Shown piece by piece: positions 34,683 to 43,358 of a DNA stretch of 64,000 bases. The stretch spans positions 2,046,001 to 2,110,000 of the forward strand of contig NZ_JBLZUR010000002.1 of the NCBI RefSeq assembly GCF_048565625.1, read 5' to 3'. The translations under genes were made by a program, and so were the position numbers. A model generated the notes under the pieces. It did not search any database. It saw only the letters and a program-made list of their open reading frames with translations, and was not told the origin of the DNA. Every line of letters starts with the position of its first letter. Positions within the stretch are counted from its first letter, which is position 1. The stretch comes from JBLZUR01 sp048565625. GTDB lineage: Bacteria > Pseudomonadota > Alphaproteobacteria > Sphingomonadales > Sphingomonadaceae.

Positions 34683-35036
34683 GTGCCTCTCGGCGACGAC
34701 ATTTTCGGCATCCACGGCAAGGCGCTCGAACTGCGTTCGCAGCGGCTCGGCCTGTTGGCGTCGAACATCGCGAATGCCGCGACCCCGGGCTATAAGGCCA
34801 AGGACATCGACTTCACCGCCGCGCTGGATCAGGCCACGCGCAGCGGCGACGTCAATGCCGCGTCGGAGCGGAACACCATGTTCCGCGTGCCGCTCCAGCC
34901 CTCGCTCGACGGCAACACGGTCGAACTGAACACCGAGCAGACCGAGTTCGCGGAGAATGCCGTCGCCTATCAGACGACGCTGAGCTTCCTGAACGGCCGC
35001 ATCAACACCCTCACGCGTGCGCTGCGGGGAGAATAA
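34683..35036 (+). CDS. flgB: Flagellar basal-body rod protein FlgB
   Basis: A 117-residue proximal-rod protein. The N-terminal signature HGKALELRSQRLGLLASNIANAATPGYKAKDIDF is the axial-protein ANIANxxTPGYKA motif shared by rod and hook proteins. GTG 34683 is preferred because AGGAG lies 8 nt upstream. First gene of flgBCDEF, behind a sigma-54 promoter; flgC starts 3 bp after its stop. Confidence 0.95.
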   Translation: MPLGDDIFGIHGKALELRSQRLGLLASNIANAATPGYKAKDIDFTAALDQATRSGDVNAASERNTMFRVPLQPSLDGNTVELNTEQTEFAENAVAYQTTLSFLNGRINTLTRALRGE

Positions 35037-35039
35037 ATC

Positions 35040-35447
35040 ATGGCGAACCCCTTGAACGTCTTCGATGTCGCCGGCCGCGCCATGTCGGCGCAGCTGATGC
35101 GGCTGAACACCACCGCCTCCAACCTCGCCAATGCGGGTGCGGTCTCCTCGACCGAGGCCGACGCGTACCGATCGATCAAGCCGGTCTTCAAGTCCAGCTA
35201 CGACAAGGCCACCGGCATGACGACGGTGGACGTGCAGAAGGTGATCACCGCCGGCAACGCGCCGACCAAGCGCCACGAACCCGGCCATCCGATGGCCAAT
35301 CAGGACGGCGACGTCTTCGTCTCCGCCGTCGACGAAACACAGGAGCTCGTCGAAATGATGGAAACCTCCCGCCAGTACCAGAACAACGTCGAGGTGATGA
35401 ACACCGCGAAGTCGCTGGTTCTCGACACGCTGAAGCTCGGCAAATGA
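35040..35447 (+). CDS. flgC: Flagellar basal-body rod protein FlgC
   Basis: A 135-residue rod protein: NVFDVAGRAMSAQLMRLNTTASNLANAGAVSSTEADAYRSIKPVF is the FlgC N-terminus, and ETSRQYQNNVEVMNTAKSLVLDTLKLGK the conserved C-terminal helix that pairs with it in the rod. The stop overlaps flgD by 4 bp. Confidence 0.95.
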   Translation: MANPLNVFDVAGRAMSAQLMRLNTTASNLANAGAVSSTEADAYRSIKPVFKSSYDKATGMTTVDVQKVITAGNAPTKRHEPGHPMANQDGDVFVSAVDETQELVEMMETSRQYQNNVEVMNTAKSLVLDTLKLGK

Positions 35448-36130
35448 CCAGCGTCACCGACAACTTCAACAACGTGATGTCGAACCTCGGCATCAAGAGC
35501 GGAACCAAAGGTTCGACCGTCAAGGACGCGACCGCGCTCGACCAGTCGTCCTTCCTGAAGCTAATGACCGCGCAGCTGAAGAACCAGGACCCGTTCGAGC
35601 CGATGGACAACAGCCAGATGGTCTCGCAAATGGCACAGATGTCGCAAGTCTCGGGTGTGGCCGAGATGAACACGACGCTGAAGAACCTCGCGGCCAAGCT
35701 GTCTGGCGGCTCCACCGCCGACGCCGTGGCCCTGGTCGGCAAGACCGTGCTGGTGGAAGGCAAGACCGCCTATCCCTCCTCCGACGGCTCCGTCACCGCA
35801 AAGGCCGTGCTCGCGAACGATGCCGACAGCGTGCAGGTCGCGATCAAGAACGCCGCCGGCAACACCGTGCGCACTCTCGATCTCGACAAGCAGACCAAGG
35901 GCACGATCGAATTCACCTGGGACGGCAAGGACGCGAGCGGCAACGCCGTGTCTGGCGGACCCTTCACCCTCTCCGCGACCGCCAAGGTCGATGGCCTGCC
36001 CACCGCGCTGACCACTCAGGTCTGGGCTCCCGTGACCTCGGTCGCGCTCTCGCAGACGGGCGGCGCGCCCACCCTTCAGATCGCCGGCATCGGCGAAAAG
36101 CCCCTCTCCTCCGTCATTCAGGTCGGCTGA
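35444..36130 (+). CDS. flgD: Flagellar hook capping protein FlgD
   Basis: A 228-residue hook cap needed for FlgE assembly and later discarded. LDQSSFLKLMTAQLKNQDPFEPMDNSQMVSQMAQMSQVSGV is the FlgD N-terminal motif. The middle (TVRTLDLDKQTKGTIEFTWDGKDASGNAVSGGPFTLSATA) is the FlgD Ig-like/tudor region. Start ATG overlaps the flgC stop. Confidence 0.94.
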   Translation: MTSVTDNFNNVMSNLGIKSGTKGSTVKDATALDQSSFLKLMTAQLKNQDPFEPMDNSQMVSQMAQMSQVSGVAEMNTTLKNLAAKLSGGSTADAVALVGKTVLVEGKTAYPSSDGSVTAKAVLANDADSVQVAIKNAAGNTVRTLDLDKQTKGTIEFTWDGKDASGNAVSGGPFTLSATAKVDGLPTALTTQVWAPVTSVALSQTGGAPTLQIAGIGEKPLSSVIQVG

Positions 36131-36153
36131 CCTAAGCTACAAGGAACAACCCC

Positions 36154-37416
36154 ATGTCCTTCTACACCTCCCTCACCGGCCTTCAGGGCGCGACCAAGCA
36201 GCTCGCGACGATCTCCAACAACGTCGCCAATGTCGGCGTGAACGGCTTCAAGAAGAGCCGCGTCGAATTCGGCGACATCATCTCCTCCTCGGTCACCTCG
36301 GCCCCGAACCAGATGGTCGGCTCCGGCACCGTGGTGAAGGCGATCCAGCAGCAGTTCGGCCAGGGTGCCATCAAGCAAACCGCCTCCGCGCTCGACCTCG
36401 CGATCTCGGGCGAGGGCTTCTTCGCGGTGAAGCCCTCGCTCACCACCGACACGGTCAACTACACCCGCAACGGCGCCTTCTCGGTCGACGCCGATCGCTA
36501 CGTCGTGAACTCGAACGGCGCGCATCTGCAGATCTACCCCGTCGATGGCTCGGGCACCGTCGTCGCCTCCGGCCTCGGCGCCACCAAGAACCTGCAGCTC
36601 CCGCTCACCTCGGGCGAGCCGCAGGCGACCGCCAATGTCGGCATCGCCGTCAACCTGCCGGCGAGCGCGGAGGTCATCACCAAAACCTTCGACCGCTTCG
36701 ACGCGACCACCTACAACCAGTCGTCGAACACCACGATCTACGACTCGCTGGGCACGCCGGTCACGGCCACCAGCTACTACGTCCGCACCGGCACCGGCGC
36801 TGCGTCCACCTGGGACGTCCGCACCTTCGTCGGGGACAAGGAGGTCTCTTCCGACCCGTCGACCCCGACTCCGCCGGTTCCGCTGGAGCTGACCTTCAAC
36901 GCGTCGGGCAAGCTCGTCACCCCGGCCGCGCCGGTTACCTATGCCCCGTTCACCCCGGGCAGCGCGTCCGAGCAGAACATCGCGATCGACTTCACCGCCT
37001 CCACCCAGCAATCGGGTGCCTTCGCGATCAACAGCTCGACGCAGGACGGCTTCCCGATCGGCCAGCTGGAGAACGTGTCGGTCGATTCGAACGGCATCGT
37101 CATGGCCGCCTTCTCGAACGGCAACTCGGTGGCGCTCGGCAAGCTGGTCGTCGCGACCTTCGCCAACCCGACCGGCCTGAAGCAGAACGGCAATTCGATG
37201 TGGTCGGCGACCGGCCTCTCCGGCTCGCCGATCCTCGGCCAGGCCGGCACGCTCGGCGTTGGCAACATCCAGTCGGGCGCGCTTGAGCAGGCGAACGTGG
37301 ACATCACCGAGGAGCTGGTCGACCTGATCGCCGCGCAGCGGAACTTCCAGGCGAACTCCAAGGCGATCGAGACTGCCAACACGCTGACCACCACCATCAT
37401 CAACATGCGTTCGTAA
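36154..37416 (+). CDS. flgE: Flagellar hook protein FlgE
   Basis: A 420-residue hook subunit. SFYTSLTGLQGATKQLATISNNVANVGVNGFKKSRVEFGD is the N-terminal axial motif, and QANVDITEELVDLIAAQRNFQANSKAIETANTLTTTIINMRS the C-terminal one. The central domains are Ser/Thr/Ala-rich and variable, as in other alphaproteobacterial hooks. It follows flgD by 23 bp with AAGGAA upstream. Confidence 0.95.
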   Translation: MSFYTSLTGLQGATKQLATISNNVANVGVNGFKKSRVEFGDIISSSVTSAPNQMVGSGTVVKAIQQQFGQGAIKQTASALDLAISGEGFFAVKPSLTTDTVNYTRNGAFSVDADRYVVNSNGAHLQIYPVDGSGTVVASGLGATKNLQLPLTSGEPQATANVGIAVNLPASAEVITKTFDRFDATTYNQSSNTTIYDSLGTPVTATSYYVRTGTGAASTWDVRTFVGDKEVSSDPSTPTPPVPLELTFNASGKLVTPAAPVTYAPFTPGSASEQNIAIDFTASTQQSGAFAINSSTQDGFPIGQLENVSVDSNGIVMAAFSNGNSVALGKLVVATFANPTGLKQNGNSMWSATGLSGSPILGQAGTLGVGNIQSGALEQANVDITEELVDLIAAQRNFQANSKAIETANTLTTTIINMRS

Positions 37417-37441
37417 GACAGGCGAGGGTCGAGGCTAAGTC

Positions 37442-38188
37442 ATGGACAAGCTGGTCTACACGGCGCTTTCGGGCCTGCGCGGGCATATGTCGGCGCAGGC
37501 GGCGATCGCCAACAACATGGCCAATGCCTCGACTATCGGATACCGTTCCGACAAGGTCAATTTCGACAGCTTCAAGCTGACTGGCGAAGGTATCGAGACC
37601 CGCGCTCCCTCCGGCGAGCGGATCGTCGATGCCGATCGCCGTGACGGTGCGCAGGTCCAGACCAACCGTGCCCTCGACGTGGCGGTCAGCGGCGAGGACT
37701 GGCTGACCGTGCAGGCGGCCGACGGGCAGGAAGCCTATACTCGCCGCGGCGATTTGCAGATGAGCGACAGCGGCCTGCTCACCACCGGCGACGGCTTTCC
37801 CGTCCTCGGCTCCAGCGGCAGCCCGATCACCATCCCGCCCAACCAGGGCATCAAGATCACCCCGGATGGCTCGGTCACCATCGTGCCTATCGGCGGCAGG
37901 GCCGACGAACCGCAGGTCATCGACCGTCTGAAGGTCGTCTCCGCCACCGGCACAGAGACGGTGAAGGGCCTCGACAACCTCCTCTACGTCAAGGGCGGCG
38001 GCTCGCTGCCCGAGAACCTCGACGCCAAGGTCCGCTCCGGCGCGCTCGAACAGTCGAACGTCAATCTTACCGAAGCGCTGGTCGACATGATCGAGAACCA
38101 GCGCAGCTACGAGGTCCAGGCCAACCTGCTCCAGCAAGCGAAGAGCATGGACGAGGGTGGTGCCTCTCTGCTTAGGCTGCCGAACTAA
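37442..38188 (+). CDS. flgF: Flagellar rod protein FlgF
   Basis: A 248-residue proximal-rod protein. MDKLVYTALSGLRGHMSAQAAIANNMANASTIGYRSDKVNF and NLTEALVDMIENQRSYEVQANLLQQAKSMDEGGASLLRLPN are the paired terminal helices of FlgF. The operon appears to end here: a 290-bp gap with a repeat and a new sigma-54 promoter separates it from flgG. Confidence 0.94.
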   Translation: MDKLVYTALSGLRGHMSAQAAIANNMANASTIGYRSDKVNFDSFKLTGEGIETRAPSGERIVDADRRDGAQVQTNRALDVAVSGEDWLTVQAADGQEAYTRRGDLQMSDSGLLTTGDGFPVLGSSGSPITIPPNQGIKITPDGSVTIVPIGGRADEPQVIDRLKVVSATGTETVKGLDNLLYVKGGGSLPENLDAKVRSGALEQSNVNLTEALVDMIENQRSYEVQANLLQQAKSMDEGGASLLRLPN

Positions 38189-38219
38189 CTTACGCCCTCG
38201 CTCCTCACGCCCCTCAACA

Positions 38220-38332
38220 CCGTTCGCCCTGAGCCTGTCGAAGCCTGTCCTGAGCGACTGCCGCAGGCAGGCAGTCGAAGGGGGCCAGCGGTCACCCTCT
38301 CACTGGCGCTTCGACAAGCTCAGCGCGAACGG
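38220..38332. repeat. Intergenic hairpin repeat, copy 5 (enlarged)
   Basis: Outer arms CCGTTCGCCCTGAGCCTGTC and GACAAGCTCAGCGCGAACGG are as in the other copies, but the loop carries an extra segment TCCTGAGCGACTGCCGCAGG ... GGCAGTCGAAGG with its own short inverted repeat. It sits between flgF and flgG, where it may terminate the flgB-F transcript. Confidence 0.82.
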
Positions 38333-38344
38333 CCACGGGGGTGT

Positions 38345-38381
38345 GCGGCAATGTGATCTGCCGCCCGGCAACATCTTGCCG
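38345..38381. promoter_or_regulatory. Two adjacent GGCA/TGCC palindromes upstream of flgG, candidate activator sites
   Basis: GCGGCA-N8-TGCCGC at 38345-38364 and CGGCAA-CATC-TTGCCG at 38366-38381 lie 54-90 bp upstream of the sigma-54 promoter at 38435, a usual enhancer position. The half-site GGCAA is the same as in 34447-34488. Confidence 0.55.
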
Positions 38382-38434
38382 CCCCTGCCGCCTTCCCACC
38401 CCCAAACGCCAAATCCCACCGCCACAACATCACT

Positions 38435-38450
38435 TGGCACACCCCTTGCT
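38435..38450 (+). promoter_or_regulatory. Sigma-54 promoter of the flgG operon
   Basis: TGGCACACCCCTTGCT matches TGGCAC-N5-TTGC exactly and is nearly identical to the flgB promoter. It is 33 bp upstream of the flgG ATG. Confidence 0.8.
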
Positions 38451-38482
38451 TCCTTTCGCTCGAACGAAAGGATTTGCCGCCG

Positions 38483-39271
38483 ATGACCATCGCCGCAATG
38501 CACATCGCCCGCACCGGCCTGGATGCCCAGGACACGAAGATGCGCGTGATCTCGAACAACCTCGCCAACGTGAACACGACCGGCTTCAAGCGCGATCGTG
38601 CGAACTTCGCGACGCTTTCCTACCAGACGATCACCGCCAACGGATCGCCCAGCTCGGCCGACAGCAAGTACGCGACCGGCACCAATCTCGGCACCGGCGT
38701 CCGCATCCAGGGCACGTCGCGCATCGACACGCAGGGGTCGCTGAACACCACTGGCAACGCGCTCGACATGGGCATCGACGGTGACGGCTTCTTCCAGGTG
38801 ACGATGCCGGACGGCACCACCGGTTACACGCGTGCCGGCAACTTTTCCCGCTCGGCCGAGGGCAACCTCGTCACCAGCGAGGGCTATCAGCTCATCCCCG
38901 GCATCACCGTGCCGGAGGGAACGAGCAACATCACCATCGGGCTAGACGGCACCGTCTCGGCGACCGTTCCCGGCCAGACCGAGGCGACAGAACTCGGCCA
39001 GCTGCAGCTCGCCAACTTCCCGAACGCCGCCGGCCTCCAGGAACTCGGCGACAACTATCTGCGCGAAACCGCCGCCTCGGGCGCGCCAGCGGTAGGCGCT
39101 GCGAATGCCGATGGCCGCGGCTCGATCCGCCAGGGCATGCTCGAAGGCTCGAACGTCAACACCGTCGAGGAGTTGGTCGACATGATCGAGACCCAGCGCG
39201 CCTATGAGGTCAATTCGAAGATGATCTCGGCGACCGACGAGATGCTGAAATACGTGAACCAGAACCTGTGA
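38483..39271 (+). CDS. flgG: Flagellar distal rod protein FlgG
   Basis: A 262-residue rod protein. MHIARTGLDAQDTKMRVISNNLANVNTTGFKRDRANFATLSYQ and SNVNTVEELVDMIETQRAYEVNSKMISATDEMLKYVNQNL are near-consensus FlgG ends. ATG 38483 is chosen over the TTG three codons earlier. First gene of flgGHIJKL. Confidence 0.96.
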   Translation: MTIAAMHIARTGLDAQDTKMRVISNNLANVNTTGFKRDRANFATLSYQTITANGSPSSADSKYATGTNLGTGVRIQGTSRIDTQGSLNTTGNALDMGIDGDGFFQVTMPDGTTGYTRAGNFSRSAEGNLVTSEGYQLIPGITVPEGTSNITIGLDGTVSATVPGQTEATELGQLQLANFPNAAGLQELGDNYLRETAASGAPAVGAANADGRGSIRQGMLEGSNVNTVEELVDMIETQRAYEVNSKMISATDEMLKYVNQNL

Positions 39272-39279
39272 GGATCGAC

Positions 39280-40014
39280 GTGACCGTTCCTTCCTCACCC
39301 TCGGAAACCCGTTTCTCGCGGGTTCTGGTCGGCGTGGCCGGCGTGGCGCTCTGTTTGTACGGAGCCCACCCGGCCGAAGCCAAGAAGCCGAAGCTGCCCG
39401 ACACGCAGTTCCAGGCGACCTACGCCCCTGCACTGCCCGGCCCCGTCTACGGCGCGCCGCCTGCCGCCCCCACGGGGGCCAATGGCGCGATCTTCCAGGC
39501 GGCGAGCGGCTATGCGGCGCTGATCGAGGGCCAGCGCGCCCGCCGCGTCGGCGACACCGTCACCATCGTCCTGGTCGAGCGCACCGTCGCCTCCAAGTCC
39601 GCGAACAGCGACCTGAAGCGCGACGGCAGCTTCGGCCTGAGCGTGCCGACCACCGGGCCGCTGTCGCTCCTCAAGGACACCGACGCCAAGTTCTCGGGCG
39701 GCAGCAAGTGGAAGGGCGGCGGCACCGCCGATCAGTCCAATGCGCTGAGCGGCGAGGTCTCCGTGACCGTCGCGGAGGTCTACGCCAACGGCACCATGCT
39801 GGTGCGAGGGCAGAAGGCCGTTACGCTCAATCGCGGCGACGAGTTCATCCAGATCTCCGGCCTGATCCGTCCGGCCGATATCGATCCGGACAACCGCATC
39901 GAGTCGACCCGCGTGGCCGACGCCAAGATCAAATACACCGGCACCGGCGATGTCGCGCGGTCCAGCCGCCAGGGTTGGCTATCGCGCTTCTTCCAGGTCG
40001 TGAGCCCCTTCTGA
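39280..40014 (+). CDS. flgH: Flagellar L-ring protein FlgH, apparently without lipobox
   Basis: About 244 residues. GDTVTIVLVERTVASKSANSDLKRDGSFG, ALSGEVSVTVAEVYANGTMLVRGQKAVTLNRGDEFIQISGLIRPADI and SRFFQVVSPF are conserved FlgH motifs. FlgH is usually a lipoprotein, but here the leader VLVGVAGVALCLYGAHPAEAKK has Leu before its only Cys and ends in a signal-peptidase-I-like AEA site. GTG 39280 has AGG 6 nt upstream; GTG 39268 overlapping the flgG stop is possible. It is followed 8 bp later by flgI. Confidence 0.93.
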   Translation: MTVPSSPSETRFSRVLVGVAGVALCLYGAHPAEAKKPKLPDTQFQATYAPALPGPVYGAPPAAPTGANGAIFQAASGYAALIEGQRARRVGDTVTIVLVERTVASKSANSDLKRDGSFGLSVPTTGPLSLLKDTDAKFSGGSKWKGGGTADQSNALSGEVSVTVAEVYANGTMLVRGQKAVTLNRGDEFIQISGLIRPADIDPDNRIESTRVADAKIKYTGTGDVARSSRQGWLSRFFQVVSPF

Positions 40015-40022
40015 GGACCGTC

Positions 40023-41114
40023 ATGCGCCTTCTGTCCGCCATCTTCCTGCTGATCGCCGCGATCGCTGCCCCCGCTCATGCCGAGCGGATCAAGGACCTC
40101 GGCAACTTCCAGGGCATCCGCTCCAACCAGTTGACCGGCTACGGCATCGTCGTGGGCCTGACCGGCACCGGCGACGACAACCTCGAATACACCGTGCAGA
40201 GCATGAAGGGCGTCGCCGCGCGCTTCGGCCTCAGCCTGCCGCCCGGCGTCAACCCCGGCCTCAAGAACGCCGCCGCCGTGCTCGTCACCGCCGAGCTGCC
40301 CGCCTTTTCCAAGCCCGGCCAGCGCATCGATGTCACCGTCGCCGCGATCGGCAAGGCGAAGAGCCTGCGCGGTGGTTCGCTGATCATGATGCCGCTCTAC
40401 GGCGCGGACGGTCAGGTCTATGCGATGGCGCAGGGCAGCCTCGCCGTCGGCGGTCTAGGGGCGGAGGGTGACAGCGGGTCGAAGGTCATCATCAACGTCC
40501 CCTCCTCCGGCCGCATCCCCGATGGGGCGACGGTGGAGCGGGCGGTCGACACCGGCTTTGCCGACTCGCAGTACCTGACCTTCAACCTCGCCAAGGCCGA
40601 TTTCACAACGGCCGAGCGGGTGCAGAACGTCATAAACAGCCGCCTCGGCCGTATCGCCCGCACGGTGGACGGCGTGTCGATCGTCATCGACGCGCCCGCC
40701 GGTGCCGCCATGCGCAGCGCGCTTGTCAGCCAGATCCAGGATCTGCCGGTCGAGAGCGCCGAGCCTGCCGCCCGCGTCATCGTCAACGCGCGCACCGGCA
40801 CCATCGTCATCAACTCGGCGGTGCGCGTGGGCCCGGCGGCTGTCAGCCACGGCAAGCTCACCGTCCGCATCGACGAGCAGCCGCGTGTCAGCCAGCCAGG
40901 CCCCTTCTCCAGGGGCGAGACCAAGGTCGTCCCCGACAGCCAGGTCTCGGTCGAGGAGACCAAGAGCCCGATGTTCGTCCTCGCCCCCGGCCCGCAGCTT
41001 TCCGAGATCGTGAAGGCCGTGAACCAGGTCGGTGCGTCCCCGGCGGACCTCGTCGCCATCCTCGAGGCGCTCAAGGAAGCTGGCGCGCTCAAGGCGGAGC
41101 TCGTGGTCCTGTGA
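40023..41114 (+). CDS. flgI: Flagellar P-ring protein FlgI
   Basis: A 363-residue periplasmic ring protein with a signal peptide (MRLLSAIFLLIAAIAAPAHA). ERIKDLGNFQGIRSNQLTGYGIVVGLTGTGD is the FlgI N-terminal signature, and KAVNQVGASPADLVAILEALKEAGALKAELVVL the C-terminal one. The ATG at 40023 begins the signal peptide. Its assembly depends on FlgA, encoded at 32724. Confidence 0.96.
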   Translation: MRLLSAIFLLIAAIAAPAHAERIKDLGNFQGIRSNQLTGYGIVVGLTGTGDDNLEYTVQSMKGVAARFGLSLPPGVNPGLKNAAAVLVTAELPAFSKPGQRIDVTVAAIGKAKSLRGGSLIMMPLYGADGQVYAMAQGSLAVGGLGAEGDSGSKVIINVPSSGRIPDGATVERAVDTGFADSQYLTFNLAKADFTTAERVQNVINSRLGRIARTVDGVSIVIDAPAGAAMRSALVSQIQDLPVESAEPAARVIVNARTGTIVINSAVRVGPAAVSHGKLTVRIDEQPRVSQPGPFSRGETKVVPDSQVSVEETKSPMFVLAPGPQLSEIVKAVNQVGASPADLVAILEALKEAGALKAELVVL

Positions 41115-41485
41115 CGACGATCCCCGGCACCTCCTCCACGACGGCGCTGGTCGGCTCGGCGGGCTCCACGCTCAACGACACCAGCCGCCTGAAGAACGCC
41201 GCTAACCTCAAGGAGGCGGGCGAGAAGTTTGAAGCGATGTTCATCGGCATGATGATGAAGTCGATGCGCGCCACCAAGCTCGGCGGCGATATCCTCGGCT
41301 CCTCCTCGCTCGACAAGTTCCGCGACATGCAGGATCAGAAGACCGCCGAGGACATGGCCAAGAAGATGCCGCTGGGCATCGGCGCCGCGCTGACCAAGTT
41401 CCTGGCGCAAGGCGACAGCACGTTAACAACTCCTCAACCATCCTCCTCCACAAATGAGAAAGGTTCGACAGAGAGTAGCGAATGA
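41111..41485 (+). CDS. flgJ: Rod-binding protein, FlgJ N-terminal domain only
   Basis: A 124-residue protein: LKEAGEKFEAMFIGMMMKSMRATKLGGDILGSSSLDKFRDMQDQKTAEDMAKKMPLGIGAAL is the rod-binding domain of FlgJ. The C-terminal muramidase domain of gammaproteobacterial FlgJ is missing, as usual in alphaproteobacteria, where a separate lytic enzyme (often SltF) is needed. GTG overlaps the flgI stop and its own stop overlaps flgK by 4 bp. Confidence 0.88.
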   Translation: MTTIPGTSSTTALVGSAGSTLNDTSRLKNAANLKEAGEKFEAMFIGMMMKSMRATKLGGDILGSSSLDKFRDMQDQKTAEDMAKKMPLGIGAALTKFLAQGDSTLTTPQPSSSTNEKGSTESSE

Positions 41486-43347
41486 GCAACCTGCTGGGCA
41501 TCGGCGTCTCTGGCGTCCGCGCTTATCAAAGCGCGCTCACCGTCGTTGGCGAGAACATCGCGAACGCGGGGACGACAGGCTATGTCCGCCGTGACATCAG
41601 GCTCAGCGAGTCCGCCGCGATCGGCGCGACCGGCCCGCTGCAACTCTCGCTCGGCAACTATTCGGGCGTGGACGCGACCGGGGTTAGCCGGTCCTGGGAT
41701 CAGTTCAAGGCGGCCGCCGTCCGCACCTCCACCTCGGATCTCACCTCGACAGAGGCGAGCATCACCTATCTGACGCGGATCGAAAGCGCGCTCAGCGGCA
41801 ACAGCGTCACCGACAAGCTGACCGCCTTCTTCAACGCCGCGACGGCGCTTGCCGCCGACCCGTCCAGCGCCCCGCCGCGAGCCGCGTTCCTGACGCAGGC
41901 CGATGCCGTCGCCCAGGCGTTCCGCGGCACCTCCGCCGCGCTCGACACCATCGCCAGGGACATCGTCAACGATGCGAAAAGCACCACCGACACGCTGAAC
42001 GGCCTGGCGAACAGCCTCACCCAGGTGAACGCGACGATGGCGCGCACCCGCGCCGACAGCGCCGCCTCCGCCGCCCTCCTCGATCAGCGCGACGCCATCC
42101 TCGACAAGATGAGCGCGCTTGCCGGCATCTCCGTCTCGATCGAGAAGAACGGCGTCGCCAATGTCCGCCTGGGCACGGCCACGGGTCCGCTGCTGATCGA
42201 CAACATCGCGGCAAACCGCGTCAATGTTTCGTCGAATACCTCGGGCACCCTCGCCTTCTCCATCGTCACCGACGGCAATCATCTGCAGAATGCGACGATC
42301 TCCGGCGGCGCGCTTGCCGGCCTGACCGACGCCGCGCTCCGCATCAGCAACACGCGCGAAGGGCTGGACGAGATCGCCAACGGCTTCGCCGCCGCCGTGA
42401 ACGGCATCCAGGCCGACGGCATCGACAGCAACGGCAATGCCGGCAAGCCGCTCTTCACGACCAGCTACTCAACCGTGTCGCCGATGCCCGGCACCAGCGG
42501 CGGCGCGTCGGTCGAGGTCGCGATCGCGGCGAACGCAACGCCCTCCGCCGACGGCTACACCGCCCTCTGGGATTCGACCGCGAGCAGCTGGACGATCTCG
42601 CGCCTCGACGGCACCGGCACGCCGGTCACCGGCACGGGTACGCTCACCATCGACGGCATTTCGGTGACGCTCGGCGGCACGCCGCAGGCAGGCGACGGCT
42701 ACACCATCGCCACCGGCCAGGGCGCACGTGGCCTCACCGGCGCCGCGCTCGACCCTCGCGAGGTCGCGGCCGCGTCGAAGTGGAGCGTCAACGCGCCGAT
42801 CACCAATTCCGGGACCGGCGCAATCACCGTCGCAATCGACACTACCGCGGCCGGCCTGCCCACGCTCAACAGCTACAAGGTCAGCTTCGACAACGGCCAG
42901 CTGACGGTCACCGATCCCCTGACCGACGACGTTCTGCTGACCACAGCTTTCGTGGCGGGCGCGGTGGTGGAAGGCGACGGCTTCACCTTCAAGATGACGG
43001 GCGCGCCAAGGAACGGCGACAGCTACACCATCGGCAAGACCGGCGCGAACAGCCTCTCCAACGGCAATCTCGCCGCCTACGCCACCCTTCGAAACAGCGG
43101 CACCTACGAGAACCGGATCGACGCCCTCGCCAACACCAACGCCGCCGCCCTCGCCAGCCGCAAGGCCCTGGCCGAGGCGCAGGGTGCCATCCGCGACAAC
43201 GCCGTCGCGGCACAGGACAGCGTTTCGGGCGTGAACCTCGACAGCGAGGCGGTGGACCTCCTCCGCTTCCAGCAGGCGTACCAGGCCTCCAGCCGCGTCA
43301 TCCAGGTCGCGCGCGAGACCTTCCAAAGCATCCTCGACCTGTCCTGA
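41482..43347 (+). CDS. flgK: Flagellar hook-associated protein 1 FlgK
   Basis: A 621-residue hook-filament junction protein. MSNLLGIGVSGVRAYQSALTVVGENIANAGTTGYVRRDIRLSE and VSGVNLDSEAVDLLRFQQAYQASSRVIQVARETFQSILDLS are the paired terminal motifs. The long central part is Ala/Thr/Gly-rich with repeated low-homology beta domains. Substrate of the FlgN-like chaperone. Confidence 0.94.
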   Translation: MSNLLGIGVSGVRAYQSALTVVGENIANAGTTGYVRRDIRLSESAAIGATGPLQLSLGNYSGVDATGVSRSWDQFKAAAVRTSTSDLTSTEASITYLTRIESALSGNSVTDKLTAFFNAATALAADPSSAPPRAAFLTQADAVAQAFRGTSAALDTIARDIVNDAKSTTDTLNGLANSLTQVNATMARTRADSAASAALLDQRDAILDKMSALAGISVSIEKNGVANVRLGTATGPLLIDNIAANRVNVSSNTSGTLAFSIVTDGNHLQNATISGGALAGLTDAALRISNTREGLDEIANGFAAAVNGIQADGIDSNGNAGKPLFTTSYSTVSPMPGTSGGASVEVAIAANATPSADGYTALWDSTASSWTISRLDGTGTPVTGTGTLTIDGISVTLGGTPQAGDGYTIATGQGARGLTGAALDPREVAAASKWSVNAPITNSGTGAITVAIDTTAAGLPTLNSYKVSFDNGQLTVTDPLTDDVLLTTAFVAGAVVEGDGFTFKMTGAPRNGDSYTIGKTGANSLSNGNLAAYATLRNSGTYENRIDALANTNAAALASRKALAEAQGAIRDNAVAAQDSVSGVNLDSEAVDLLRFQQAYQASSRVIQVARETFQSILDLS

Positions 43348-43358
43348 GGCCAGTAGCC

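Noticed and set aside
39330..39360. Lipobox in FlgH (GVALC)
   Set aside because: The residue before Cys is Leu rather than Gly, Ala or Ser, so it does not meet the usual lipobox; recorded as a finding instead.
42780..43358. Upstream extension of the FlgL reading frame
   Set aside because: The extra 193 codons lie inside flgK in another frame and lack FlgL features; the ATG at 43359 gives the normal N-terminus.
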